In this document: positions 55,577 through 64,000 of the stretch, piece by piece
How the letters are laid out: each line of letters begins with the position of its first letter
Numbering within the stretch: position 1 is the stretch's first letter
Assembly (NCBI RefSeq): GCF_005771405.1
Contig: NZ_VAUA01000009.1
Span: forward strand, 178,245-242,244
Length of the DNA stretch: 64,000 nucleotides
DNA from: Parasedimentitalea maritima
Lineage (GTDB): Bacteria; Pseudomonadota; Alphaproteobacteria; Rhodobacterales; Rhodobacteraceae
Reading direction: 5' to 3'
Position numbers and translations under genes: made by a program
The notes under the pieces: model-generated
Seen by the model: the letters and a program-made list of their open reading frames with translations, nothing else
What the model was told of the DNA's origin: nothing
Database searches by the model: none

Positions 55577-56820
55577 GCTTTCTTGCCGATCTTCTGACCA
55601 CGGTTTTTGAGCGCCGCTATCGCGGTGCCTCAGAGCCGGATCACCAACGACGCACGATCGAGGAACTGTGCACCGACTTACTGAGCAGTTCAGGCGAGGT
55701 TTCAGGCATGGTCCTTGCCCGGCATATTCTGGACAGCTATGGGGCAATGGATGAGGACGGCAAAAAGGCTTTCTTTGACTTCCTGACCACACAATTGGGC
55801 ATCGACCCCAACCAAGTCAAAAGCGCCCTTGAAGCTTATGCGCTTGAGGCGTCCAAATCCAACTACCGTCAGTTCATGGAAGCATCAGAACCCCAAAGAC
55901 AAGAATTGGCCCGTCGGCTCAATCAGGTTCCCGGCGCGACCAAGCAACTGGTAGAGATGCGCAGGGATTTACTGAAACTGGCCCGCAAGCACCCCGAACT
56001 GGCTGTGGTTGATCTGGACCTGCGCCATCTGTTCGCCTCGTGGTTCAATCGCGGATTTCTGGTCCTGCGCCCGATCAGCTGGGAAAGCCCGGCCGATATT
56101 CTGGACAAGATCATCGCCTATGAGGCTGTGCACGCCATAGACAGCTGGGATGACCTGCGCCGCCGATTGCAACCAGCAGACCGACGATGTTTTGGTTTCT
56201 TCCACCCTGCCATGCCAGACGACCCCCTGATCTTTGTCGAGGTAGCCCTGACCCAAGGCATTCCTGGTTCGGTCCAAGGCCTACTGGCTGACGAGCGTGA
56301 CAATATCGCCGCCGAGGACGCCGACACCGCCGTTTTCTACTCAATTTCCAACTGTCAGGCCGGTTTGGCGGGGATTTCATTTGGCAACTCGCTGATCAAA
56401 CAAGTGGTCTCCGATCTGTCGCGCGAACTGCCCAATCTAAAAACCTTCGTCACCTTGTCCCCGATCCCCAGCCTCAACCGCTGGCTGGATGAGACCGGCG
56501 GGCAAACCGGCCCCCTGCCCGAAGACCAACAACGCCAGATCGCCGCACATTACCTACTGAACGCCAAACGCGCTGACGGTACCCCCTATGATCCGGTTGC
56601 CCGCTTCCACCTGGGCAATGGCGCCCTTGTCCATGCCGTACACTCCGGCGCAGACCTATCGGAAAACGGCCTCGCACAATCCGGTGGCACAATGGTCAAT
56701 TACCTGTATGACCTGCCCCTAATTTCTCAGAACCACGAACGTTTTGCCTCAGCACAAGACGTTGTCGCCTCCCCCGAAGTCACCGCGCTAAGCGCGGCAG
56801 CCGAACAAAAAGACACATGA
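55573..56820 (+). CDS. matA: Malonyl-CoA decarboxylase
   Basis: 415 aa from GTG 55573 (GTGA overlap with dctM); the frame is open further upstream, but that part lies in dctM in another frame and encodes nothing family-like. It decarboxylates malonyl-CoA to acetyl-CoA. An N-terminal helical domain (about 1-140) is followed by the GNAT-like catalytic domain with FVEVALTQGIPGSVQGLL, AVFYSISNCQAGLAGISFGNSLIKQV and FHLGNGALVHAVH (catalytic Ser and His). Confidence 0.93.
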   Translation: MSFLADLLTTVFERRYRGASEPDHQRRTIEELCTDLLSSSGEVSGMVLARHILDSYGAMDEDGKKAFFDFLTTQLGIDPNQVKSALEAYALEASKSNYRQFMEASEPQRQELARRLNQVPGATKQLVEMRRDLLKLARKHPELAVVDLDLRHLFASWFNRGFLVLRPISWESPADILDKIIAYEAVHAIDSWDDLRRRLQPADRRCFGFFHPAMPDDPLIFVEVALTQGIPGSVQGLLADERDNIAAEDADTAVFYSISNCQAGLAGISFGNSLIKQVVSDLSRELPNLKTFVTLSPIPSLNRWLDETGGQTGPLPEDQQRQIAAHYLLNAKRADGTPYDPVARFHLGNGALVHAVHSGADLSENGLAQSGGTMVNYLYDLPLISQNHERFASAQDVVASPEVTALSAAAEQKDT

Positions 56821-56830
56821 GGACCATAAG

Positions 56831-58348
56831 ATGACCAACCCTCTCTACGACACTCTCTTTGGTCGCTATGCCGGGAAGACAACGCCATTTCTGCACCTTC
56901 CAGATGGCAGCACAATTACTCATGACGACTTTCTGAGCATGGCTGCGCGCTATGCCCATGTGTTCCGCAATGCCGGGGTCGAGCCGGGTGACCGACTGGC
57001 TGTTCAGATCGAAAAATCCCCTCAGGCGCTGGCAATCTATGCCGCCTGTGTTCAGTCAGGAATTGTCTTTCTACCCTTGAACACCGCCTACACCGCAAAC
57101 GAGGTTTCGTATTTCGTTGAAAACAGCGGTGCCAAACTTTTGGTCTGTGACAGTGCCAACGAGACCAGATTGGCACCTATCGCACAGGCCGCCGGGGCGC
57201 TGCTGGAAACACTGAACGCGGACGGTGCTGGCTCACTCAGCACGCAAGCCGCAGCCCTGCCCAGTAGTTTCCCCACAGTCTCGCGCACTCACGATGACCT
57301 AGCGGCCTTTCTCTATACCTCTGGCACCACTGGTCGCTCAAAGGGCGCCATGCTCAGCCAGCAGAACCTGCTATCCAACGCTGAGACCCTGGTGGACTAC
57401 TGGAAATTTACTGATCAAGACGTGCTGCTGCACGCCTTGCCGATTTTCCACACACATGGGCTATTTGTTGCCTCAAACATAACCCTGCTGGCCGGTGGAT
57501 CGATGATCTTCATGGGGAAATTCAACCCAGATCAAATTATCGAAAACATGCCCCGTGCCACATCGATGATGGGGGTTCCCACCTTCTATACCCGCCTGCT
57601 CGACGACACCCGGTTTACCAAGGCCCTAACCCAACACATGCGTCTGTTCATCTCGGGAAGCGCACCCCTTCTTGCAGATACCCACATACAATTTGAAAAC
57701 CGCACAGGTCATCGCATTTTGGAACGGTATGGCATGACAGAAACCAATATGAACACGTCAAATCCCTATGATGGCGAGCGGCGCGCCGGAACAGTTGGAT
57801 TTCCGCTTCCAGGTGTTGATCTAAAAATTACAAATGCAGAAACAGGCGACACCTTGCCAGCTGGAGAGATCGGTCAGATCGAAGTCCGCGGACCAAATGT
57901 CTTCCAAGGCTACTGGCAAATGCCCGAGAAGACCTCTGAAGAGTTGCGAGAAGACGGTTTTTTCATCACTGGCGATCTGGGCGTGATCGACGATCAAGGC
58001 TACGTGCAGATTGTTGGCCGTAATAAGGATCTCATCATTTCTGGCGGTTACAACATTTACCCTAAAGAGGTTGAATTGGTTCTGGATGATCAGCCCGGTG
58101 TTCTGGAAAGCGCTGTTGTTGGCGTGCCCCATCCGGATTTTGGCGAGTCCGTGGTTGGTTTTCTGGTTGCCTCAGATGAAGCTGAGCCCGATCTCGACGC
58201 CATCAACCGCACCGTCGGAGATTCTTTGGCGCGCTTCAAGCACCCGAAGAAATTGATAGTCCTGCCCAATCTGCCCAGGAACACGATGGGGAAGGTGCAG
58301 AAAAATCTGTTGCGAGAACAATATGGTGAGCTGTTTTCTCAGCAATAA
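56831..58348 (+). CDS. matB: Malonyl-CoA synthetase
   Basis: 505 aa acyl-adenylate-forming enzyme that makes malonyl-CoA from malonate, ATP and CoA. P-loop LYTSGTTGRSKGAML (near 162-176), the ERYGMTETNMNTSNPYDGERRAGTVG region (an Arg of the malonate site follows TNMNTSNPYD) and the hinge NKDLIISGGYNIYP are intact. It lies 10 bp after the decarboxylase gene. Confidence 0.95.
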   Translation: MTNPLYDTLFGRYAGKTTPFLHLPDGSTITHDDFLSMAARYAHVFRNAGVEPGDRLAVQIEKSPQALAIYAACVQSGIVFLPLNTAYTANEVSYFVENSGAKLLVCDSANETRLAPIAQAAGALLETLNADGAGSLSTQAAALPSSFPTVSRTHDDLAAFLYTSGTTGRSKGAMLSQQNLLSNAETLVDYWKFTDQDVLLHALPIFHTHGLFVASNITLLAGGSMIFMGKFNPDQIIENMPRATSMMGVPTFYTRLLDDTRFTKALTQHMRLFISGSAPLLADTHIQFENRTGHRILERYGMTETNMNTSNPYDGERRAGTVGFPLPGVDLKITNAETGDTLPAGEIGQIEVRGPNVFQGYWQMPEKTSEELREDGFFITGDLGVIDDQGYVQIVGRNKDLIISGGYNIYPKEVELVLDDQPGVLESAVVGVPHPDFGESVVGFLVASDEAEPDLDAINRTVGDSLARFKHPKKLIVLPNLPRNTMGKVQKNLLREQYGELFSQQ

Positions 58349-58693
58349 TTCTATCTTGAAAATTTGAGAGGCTCCTTCGGTTTTGGCGACGTAACCGCTC
58401 TCGCTGCAGATCACAACTGACGCGCATCGGTGCAATGATGGGCGATCACATCGCCAAGGCCGAGCTATGCCGCATCGCAAACCGCGAGGACCAGATTATC
58501 CATGTGCATAGAGGCACGCGGTTCAAGGTGATGACCATTGCGGTCATCCGCTGTACTGGCCAACTATCCAACGTCGTCTAGCCAAATAACTTGGAAAGTT
58601 TGTCTCTACTTCTTTTTCAGATGCCCTTTATCTGCTTTCACAAAGCCACGCTGCACCCTAAACATCCTTATCTTCGCTAGTCCGGGTAAAATC
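58349..58693. other. Intergenic region with a short coding-like ORF
   Basis: No known gene. From 58435 to 58581 (+) a 48-residue ORF reads MMGDHIAKAELCRIANREDQ..., with an open frame reaching back to about 58357 but no ribosome site. It could be the 3' relic of a lost gene. The remaining sequence must hold the yaeQ promoter. Confidence 0.3.
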
Positions 58694-59248
58694 ATGGCGC
58701 AAAAAGCCACTATATATAAAGTCGAGCTTTCCGTTTCAGATATGGATCGTCACTACTATGAGACCCATAAACTGACCGTTGCGAAGCATCCCTCAGAAAC
58801 AGACGAACGGCTGATGGTCCGTATTCTCGCGTTTGCACTGAATGCCCATGAGCATCTGGAGCTCACCAAGGGTCTTTCAACGGACGACGAACCAGACATT
58901 TGGCGGAAAAGCCTAAGTGACGAACTAGAGTTGTGGGTGGCGTTGGGGCTTCCGAGTGAGAAGGTAATTCGGCAATCGTGCGGCAAAGCCAACGACGTGA
59001 TTGTCTATAGTTACGGCGGCAGGACCGCTGAGATGTGGTGGGAGAAGATAAAAAACAGCACCACTCGGTTTGATAATCTTAAGGTTCTCAACTTTTCAGC
59101 GGCAGAGACCCGAGAACTGGAGCAACTCGCAAATCGCTCAATGAAGCTGCAGGTTAATATCCAGGACGGTGAGGTGATGGTCAGTATTGACGATAGTATC
59201 GTTTACATAACCCCTGCCAAATGGAAAATACAAACCACTGATCGTTAA
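58694..59248 (+). CDS. yaeQ: YaeQ family protein
   Basis: 184 aa from ATG 58694 (E. coli YaeQ has 181); upstream in-frame starts add a tail unlike the family. Family features: MAQKATIYKVELSVSDMDRHYY at the N-terminus, HPSETDERLMVRILAFAL, EPDIWRKSLSDELELWVALG and VIVYSYGGRTAEMWW. The fold is a PD-(D/E)XK nuclease-like one with the residues E-D-E in the expected places; its biological role is unproven. Confidence 0.92.
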   Translation: MAQKATIYKVELSVSDMDRHYYETHKLTVAKHPSETDERLMVRILAFALNAHEHLELTKGLSTDDEPDIWRKSLSDELELWVALGLPSEKVIRQSCGKANDVIVYSYGGRTAEMWWEKIKNSTTRFDNLKVLNFSAAETRELEQLANRSMKLQVNIQDGEVMVSIDDSIVYITPAKWKIQTTDR

Positions 59249-59548
59249 TTCACCCAGTCGTTTTTCTCTCGATGCCAAGGGTGATTCTACCTGTGTAGAC
59301 CAGGCCCTCATCTGTGTCGTAGCGGAAGACGGTGAAAAGGACGATGACGTTACGGTATCGCTTAAATGGCTATAGTCGAACACTGGCCATCTGCCATAAA
59401 AACTCGATCCAAAAACCTGTTGCCGTTCGTTGGCGTTACGGACAGTTGCGCAATTCGGTATACGCTGCCTCACGGTGAAGCTCATCGATGCGTCCCGCTG
59501 TCATTTTTTAGCGCGTTCACCGCAACAGTTGCTCGTAAGAGATCGAAA
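59249..59548. other. Intergenic region with a decayed reading frame
   Basis: No gene with a start. On the minus strand 59358 to about 59250 is open and reads plausibly as a protein end (VLFTVFRYDTDEGLVYTGRI, then TLGIERKTTG, stop), preceded by a stop. It may be the last part of a lost gene. Otherwise nothing is recognised. Confidence 0.3.
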
Positions 59549-61456
59549 CTAGGCCGCGGCAGCGCCACCAAGCAGGTCCTGAACACCCATGACGTTTTGA
59601 AAGAAAATTGCGAGTTCCTCGAAGCCATCCAGCGGCAAGACATGAGCGATATACTGGTCAGGACGGATAATCAGTAAAGCTCCTGACGTCCGGTCGATCC
59701 CGCGAAGGTCAAAAATGTCGGGAACCTGCTTAAGATCGGGGCAGAATGCCTTTTCGTAATCAGTTAGATGGTGGACCCCTTTGGAAGGTAGAAGCAGCTT
59801 TGGGAGTGTTTCTAGAGCCATAACTTGATGCGATAGCTGGAACACGGCACGCAGATCAAAGACACTGTCGATGTCGGCCCTGTCAGGCGTAAATCGTGTG
59901 ATTGGACTGTCGGCATCGTTGGTCAAAAAATCACAAAGCTGAGCAATCCCACCACCAGATTGACCGCTATCCCCTGCCGCCGCCAAGGCGATTAGCCGCC
60001 ATCTCCCATCAGCCTTGAGCGTATGGCCAAGCTGCATTGGCTTACCGTCACCCAGACGGATCACTGGGGCGGAGTGAAAGCGCATTCCAACTTTGAAACC
60101 CGTTGCCAGTGTCTGATACTTTTCAGTCGCCGTGATGAGAGAGGTTTCATATCTCGTCTCAACTCCAGCAGTGTACCGCCCATGCTTCTCGAAAAAGTGC
60201 TGAAATTGGGCAGCCTCTGCCGCGTCTTTGGGTTTGGTACTAAAAAGGCGCGCCATGTCCTTGTCGAAGTCAATCAATTCCTTAGCTTTGGCGCGTCGTT
60301 CTTGCGAATAGGTGTGCAGTAAAGCTGGGTCTGCCTGGCCCCGCAGAACCGAAGCCAGCTTCCATCCCAAATTGAACGTGTCAGCCATCGACACATTCAT
60401 ACCTTGGCCAGCCTTTGGGCTGTGGGTATGGCACGCATCACCGGCGATGAAGATATGTGGGTTGCGGGTCCCCCGCTCCGCGTCAGGGACATCGTCAAAG
60501 GAGTCGCAAACTCTTTGGGCTATTTCGTAAGCAGACCACCAGGCAACTTCCTTCACATCCAGCAAATACGGAGCAAAGATAGCGCGCGCTTTTTCGATCA
60601 GCATTTCAGATGATACGTTTCTGTCAGAGGCACGTTCATCGCCGTGCAGTTCGTCCAGTTCAATATACATCCGAACCATGTAGCCGCCTTCGCGCGGAAT
60701 AATCAGGATGCTGCCTTGATCTGCCGACTGCATGGCTGTTTTCAACCGGATATCCGGGAAATCTGTGATGGCCAGTACATCCATTACACCCCAAAGCTGC
60801 CTCGCAGAGGTCCCTTTAAGTTCATGGTCGACCGACTTGCGCACAATGCTACGTGCGCCATCACAGCCAACAACGTAACGTGCGCGGACGCTTTCCGTCT
60901 CTCGGTCGCCATCAAGGCATCTGAACTTGGCGGTGACTGGATAGTCCGCGTCGTCAGATTTGGTCAGTTCAAACAGTTCGCGATTGTAATCTGGTGTCAG
61001 GCGATGCGGGCTGTTGCGCATGACCTCCAGATGAAAATCATGTACTCTAGCTTGGTTGAGGATAACATGCGGCATTTCTGACAGATCATCTGCGACGTCC
61101 TGTATTCGATCTGCCCGCTGAAGACCCGAACCATCGTCTCCCGGGCGCCAGAAAGCGACCTCATTGACCCAGTAGCCCTCCTTTGTCACCTTTTCCGCAA
61201 ACCCAAAGGCTTGAAACATCTCAATTGACCGGCAAGCGATGCCATCGGCCTGGCCGATTTCGAGCGGTCCCGATTTGCGCTCTGTGATCCGAGTGGTGAT
61301 CTCGGGGAATGCAGACAACTGCGCAGCAAGTGTCAGCCCAGCTGGACCACACCCAACGATTAAAACGTCAACGGTTTCTGGACTATTAGGTGTTACTTCC
61401 AGCGCCTTCGCGACAAAGGGACCGCCGGGTTGAAAGCCATTCAGATGAAATTGCAT
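59549..61456 (-). CDS. FAD-dependent aromatic monooxygenase (3-hydroxybenzoate 4-monooxygenase / phenol hydroxylase type)
   Basis: 635 aa, the size of MobA-type 3-hydroxybenzoate 4-hydroxylase. The three class A flavoprotein motifs are present: VLIVGCGPAGLTLAA (31-45), the DG motif VVGCDGARSIVRKSV near residue 200 and the GD motif FIAGDACHTHSPKAGQGMN near residue 342, plus a C-terminal thioredoxin-like domain (about 440-635, DIDSVFDLRAVFQ, LLIIRPDQYIAHV). It hydroxylates a phenolic ring with NAD(P)H and O2. No ring-cleavage gene is nearby, so the substrate is uncertain. Confidence 0.88.
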   Translation of the reverse strand: MQFHLNGFQPGGPFVAKALEVTPNSPETVDVLIVGCGPAGLTLAAQLSAFPEITTRITERKSGPLEIGQADGIACRSIEMFQAFGFAEKVTKEGYWVNEVAFWRPGDDGSGLQRADRIQDVADDLSEMPHVILNQARVHDFHLEVMRNSPHRLTPDYNRELFELTKSDDADYPVTAKFRCLDGDRETESVRARYVVGCDGARSIVRKSVDHELKGTSARQLWGVMDVLAITDFPDIRLKTAMQSADQGSILIIPREGGYMVRMYIELDELHGDERASDRNVSSEMLIEKARAIFAPYLLDVKEVAWWSAYEIAQRVCDSFDDVPDAERGTRNPHIFIAGDACHTHSPKAGQGMNVSMADTFNLGWKLASVLRGQADPALLHTYSQERRAKAKELIDFDKDMARLFSTKPKDAAEAAQFQHFFEKHGRYTAGVETRYETSLITATEKYQTLATGFKVGMRFHSAPVIRLGDGKPMQLGHTLKADGRWRLIALAAAGDSGQSGGGIAQLCDFLTNDADSPITRFTPDRADIDSVFDLRAVFQLSHQVMALETLPKLLLPSKGVHHLTDYEKAFCPDLKQVPDIFDLRGIDRTSGALLIIRPDQYIAHVLPLDGFEELAIFFQNVMGVQDLLGGAAAA

Positions 61457-61478
61457 ATTGGGCCGTCCGAATTAGGTA

Positions 61479-61532
61479 GTATGCACATCAAATAGCAGAT
61501 ACTTCAACCCGATGTCAATATAGTATGCATAC
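61479..61532. promoter_or_regulatory. Candidate operator pair upstream of the monooxygenase
   Basis: GTATGCATAC (61523-61532) is a perfect 10-bp palindrome, and a related GTATGCAC occurs at 61479-61486, 44 bp (about four turns) away. Both lie in the promoter of the monooxygenase and suggest a dimeric regulator such as a MarR protein, which is not encoded in the window. The WYL regulator next door is the other candidate. Confidence 0.4.
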
Positions 61533-61579
61533 ATACCTTATTGACCAGAAGGCAATTGCCTTCAGCTGCTTATCAAATG

Positions 61580-62299
61580 TCAGCTAAACGTTTGTTGAAT
61601 TGGACGGACGTTGTCATCAAAGGGCACATGCCGTCGCTGAAAATGTGAACCCTCGACGTGCACAGGCTCGCTGATCCTATCCATCCGAAAATACCGGAAA
61701 TCTTGGCGAGAAGGATCCCAGGCGACCAAATACCAAAGTGGTGGCAAGATCAGCATAGCTTGCGGTTCAACATGCCGCATGGTCTCAACTCCGTTTGCGT
61801 CACGATACTGGAAACGCAAGTATAGCCGGTTGAGAAAAGCAGGCTCAAATGCGGGGAGGAGCGCCGGATCCATCATTCCCATATCCGATATGTCGACCTG
61901 CGGTGCCAATGTCCCGACGTACAAGCTGTCCAAAAAGCGACGCAGGTCTCGGACCTTGTCCGAAGGCAAGGCCTTCTCAATCTTGGCAAGCCCGGCGTCG
62001 GCAAGTCCAGAAAATGGTAGATTCCCGGCCGCGCGCATGCTTGCAACACTGATCAAAAGCGCAAATACTTCGGCCACCGAAAGGCGCGGAGTGGTCTGAA
62101 CAGACTGTGGGTCGAGATACAAGCCGCCCCCTCGGCCCGGTTCAGAATGAATGACATAACCTTCATCCCGCAGCGCTGCGATATCACGCAGTACAGTGCG
62201 CCGAGAAGCGCCAACATCACGCCCAAGTTCCGCAACGGTTGAAGTCCCATTGCGGCGAAGGTTGCGAACGATGGCGTCTTGTCGGGTACGAATATTCAT
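61580..62299 (-). CDS. HTH plus WYL-domain transcriptional regulator (YafY type)
   Basis: 239 aa. An N-terminal HTH_11 domain (RQDAIVRNLRRNGTSTVAELGRDVGASRRTVLRDIAALRDEGY) is followed by a WYL domain, with the WYL triad in PPLWYLVAWDPSRQDFRYFRMDRI near residue 190. WYL domains sense small ligands or nucleotides. It is transcribed divergently from the alpha/beta hydrolase gene with 87 bp between, so it probably controls that gene. Confidence 0.9.
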   Translation of the reverse strand: MNIRTRQDAIVRNLRRNGTSTVAELGRDVGASRRTVLRDIAALRDEGYVIHSEPGRGGGLYLDPQSVQTTPRLSVAEVFALLISVASMRAAGNLPFSGLADAGLAKIEKALPSDKVRDLRRFLDSLYVGTLAPQVDISDMGMMDPALLPAFEPAFLNRLYLRFQYRDANGVETMRHVEPQAMLILPPLWYLVAWDPSRQDFRYFRMDRISEPVHVEGSHFQRRHVPFDDNVRPIQQTFS

Positions 62300-62386
62300 T
62301 TCAGCAAACTACCATTCAAAGATGTCAAATTTTGGCACCATTAGACTTTAGGCAGCCTTCAAACGTACCAACAAGGAGAAACTGCT

Positions 62387-63331
62387 ATGTTTAACCCCGC
62401 CGAATTCCCTACGCCTACTCTTGTTTCAGTGAACGGTGTTGAGCTTGAAGTTTTTGAGACCGGGCAGGAAAATGCAGGAAATCCAATTGTGCTTTGTCAT
62501 GGCTGGCCAGAGCATGCTTTTTCCTGGCGGTATCAGATGCCAGCCCTAGCTGCTGCGGGCTATCATGTCATTGTCCCAAACCAACGGGGGTATGGCAACT
62601 CATCCCGCCCGGTCGACGTTGCGGACTATAGCATTGATCTGTTGTCGGGCGACCTCATCGCACTTCTTGATCACTATGGATACGAAGATGCCACTTTCGT
62701 CGGCCATGATTGGGGCGCAAATGTGGTCTGGGGGCTAACACTGTTGCACCCAAACCGGGTTAAGAAAATCATCAATCTGGCGCTACCCTATCAAGCGCGC
62801 ACAGAAAAACCCTGGATTTCATTTATGGAGGAGTTTCTGGGAAGCGACAATTACTTCGTTCATTTCAACCGACAGCCGGGCGTTGCCGACGCTGTGTTAG
62901 ACGAAAAGACATCCCAGTTTCTTCGCAACATGTTTCGCAAGAACGTACCTCCTTCACCGCCAGAACCCGGCATGATGATGATTAATCTCGCTCGAGCAGA
63001 AGTGCCGCAAGGCGATCCCTTGATGAGTTACGACGAACTGGCCGTATTCGTCTCTGCCTTTGAGGGAACAGGGTTTATGAGCAGTATCAACTGGTACAGG
63101 AACCTCGATTGCAATTGGCAGATTTTAGCAGACGTTGACCCGATAATTCAAAAGCCTGCGCTTATGATCTACGGTGATCGTGATGTGATCCCGAAGTCCG
63201 AAAACCTATCGGATTTTGTACCCAAAGTTGACGTAATCAGCCTTGATTGCGGCCATTGGATCCAACAGGAAATGCCTGATGAAACGACCCGCACAATGTT
63301 GCAATGGTTGGAACACGATAGCGCTGAATAA
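62387..63331 (+). CDS. Alpha/beta hydrolase, epoxide-hydrolase-like
   Basis: 314 aa. Oxyanion motif HGWPEH (38-43), nucleophile motif GHDWGA (106-111, Asp108), acid in YGDRDVIP and base in DCGHWIQQE. The nucleophile is Asp and the lid contains NWYRNLD, as in soluble epoxide hydrolases, where lid tyrosines bind the epoxide. Haloalkane/haloacetate dehalogenases share the Asp nucleophile, but the HGWP motif and the Tyr favour epoxide hydrolase. AAGGAGAAA precedes the ATG. Confidence 0.87.
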   Translation: MFNPAEFPTPTLVSVNGVELEVFETGQENAGNPIVLCHGWPEHAFSWRYQMPALAAAGYHVIVPNQRGYGNSSRPVDVADYSIDLLSGDLIALLDHYGYEDATFVGHDWGANVVWGLTLLHPNRVKKIINLALPYQARTEKPWISFMEEFLGSDNYFVHFNRQPGVADAVLDEKTSQFLRNMFRKNVPPSPPEPGMMMINLARAEVPQGDPLMSYDELAVFVSAFEGTGFMSSINWYRNLDCNWQILADVDPIIQKPALMIYGDRDVIPKSENLSDFVPKVDVISLDCGHWIQQEMPDETTRTMLQWLEHDSAE

Positions 63332-63701
63332 GTCCATCAGGTCCATTTTGAACAGCCCTCCGGCTTGATCGGGGCGCGCGTCGAACAGGTCAGAGTACGC
63401 AATGGCACTGGGCACTGTCTCATTGCTGTTGCTAACACCAGCGGGCTTCACGCGCCAAGAAGAATTTGCCAACTGGATCGTGGCCAACAATGGGACATAT
63501 GAACTTTGGGTCGACCATTGCAGGAAGGACGCTGAACGAGCCGGTTTGTCTTGATCTGAAACCGCCGGCCTTTGGTTCATCAGGCCTGTCCTCGCTCGCT
63601 CTACCTTTGTTGATCCCTACCCTAGCGAATGGCGGGATGAAGCTTCACTCCGACTTCACCCCCTTATGGTTCTAGGTAGTTTTCCAGCGGGCGGTGGTGA
63701 A
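63332..63701. other. Intergenic region with one possible small ORF
   Basis: From 63402 to 63554 (+) a 50-residue frame reads MALGTVSLLLLTPAGFTRQE... ending in KDAERAGLS. It has no clear ribosome site and matches no family I know; it could be a gene remnant. The rest shows nothing recognisable. Confidence 0.3.
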
Positions 63702-63704
63702 CGC

Positions 63705-63730
63705 GGAAAGCCCCGCTGTTGCGGGGTGTA
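63705..63730 (-). terminator. Hairpin downstream of the initiator tRNA
   Basis: On the minus strand CCCCGC and GCGGGG (63711-63716 and 63721-63726) with a 4-base loop are followed by CTTTCC. It lies about 150 bp past the tRNA 3' end and could end its transcript. Confidence 0.45.
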
Positions 63731-63769
63731 TGGTGTTGAACTGTCAGCATTTTTGGTTTCTGGCGTATG

Positions 63770-63807
63770 ATTTGACCCTACGACCTTCAGGTTATGAGCC
63801 TGATGAG
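63770..63807 (-). repeat. Partial duplicate of the initiator tRNA gene
   Basis: 38 bp identical at 36 positions to 63894-63931 of the intact tRNA gene, in the same orientation and 124 bp away. It spans the CAT anticodon arm, the variable loop and most of the T arm; the acceptor stem and most of the D arm are missing, so it cannot make a tRNA. Confidence 0.85.
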
Positions 63808-63821
63808 GTGAGGACATTTAG

Positions 63822-63844
63822 CAATTGATCCGGGGGATCAATTG
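63822..63844. repeat. Perfect 10-bp inverted repeat between tRNA copy and gene
   Basis: CAATTGATCC and GGATCAATTG flank GGG. It sits in the short space between the tRNA fragment and the intact gene and may be a processing hairpin or a recombination feature. Confidence 0.5.
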
Positions 63845-63877
63845 TAGTCCGAACGGTCTGTTTGAATTTATTCGACC

Positions 63878-63954
<77 letters not shown>

Positions 63955-64000
63955 ACAGTTTTGGTTGTCCTACCGCCCGGAGGGCTACTTGAGGACGTTT

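Overview
The window reads as a chromosomal stretch of a marine Rhodobacterales (Roseobacter-type) alphaproteobacterium. The reasons are an Entner-Doudoroff set (zwf-edd-eda) for glucose, an ImuA-ImuB-DnaE2 mutagenesis cassette, four complete tripartite TRAP transporters, a cobalamin-riboswitch ABC importer, and a phosphonate-type importer without C-P lyase. The species cannot be named from the sequence alone.

Layout. 1-6617: a BadF-type sugar kinase (cut by the window edge) divergent from a MurQ-like etherase, a sugar ABC transporter (binding protein, two permeases, ATPase) and a Gfo/Idh/MocA oxidoreductase, probably for uptake of amino sugars such as MurNAc or GlcNAc. 6770-12367: pgi-zwf-edd-eda, closed by a perfect 15-bp hairpin. 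12421-14769 (minus): gph, a thioredoxin-fold protein and fbp. 15018-18477 (minus): phnD-phnC-phnE-phnE. 18730-22226: B12 riboswitch, DUF1636 protein and a BtuD/F/C-like importer. 22285-27483 (minus): imuA-imuB-dnaE2. 27750-38021 (minus): a ten-gene uronate operon (uxaC, TRAP dctPQM, kdgF, kduI, kduD, uxuB, uxuA, uxaA), with a GntR regulator and kdgK divergent at 38175-39841. 39968-46512 (minus): LysR, DUF1445 hydro-lyase, TRAP dctPQM, pxpB, pxpC. 46946-47980: an unrecognised Lys-rich repeat protein behind a tiny ORF. 48347-51694: a TakP-like TRAP system. 51859-58348: a malonate module (GntR/MatR, TRAP PQM, malonyl-CoA decarboxylase, malonyl-CoA synthetase). 58694-63331: yaeQ, a FAD aromatic monooxygenase, a WYL regulator and an epoxide-hydrolase-like protein. 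The window ends with initiator tRNA-Met and a partial copy of it.

How the parts connect. Uronates entering through the TRAP system become 2-keto-3-deoxygluconate (KDG) via UxaC/UxuB/UxuA, or via KdgF/KduI/KduD for unsaturated uronates from algal or plant polysaccharides. KdgK phosphorylates KDG to KDPG, which Eda, encoded in the pgi-zwf-edd-eda operon, cleaves. Imported malonate becomes malonyl-CoA (MatB) and then acetyl-CoA (decarboxylase).

Most notable observations: (i) all six operons that begin with a binding-protein gene have a stem-loop right after that gene, which suggests a common way to make excess binding protein; (ii) the uxaA-type dehydratase is split by what looks like a one-base frameshift; (iii) a pyroglutamate-type cluster (DUF1445, TRAP, PxpB, PxpC) has no PxpA; (iv) the 302-residue orphan protein has three internal repeats; (v) a 38-bp piece of the initiator tRNA is duplicated beside the intact gene; (vi) the murQ/kinase divergent promoter carries inverted arrays of 11-bp-spaced operator units.
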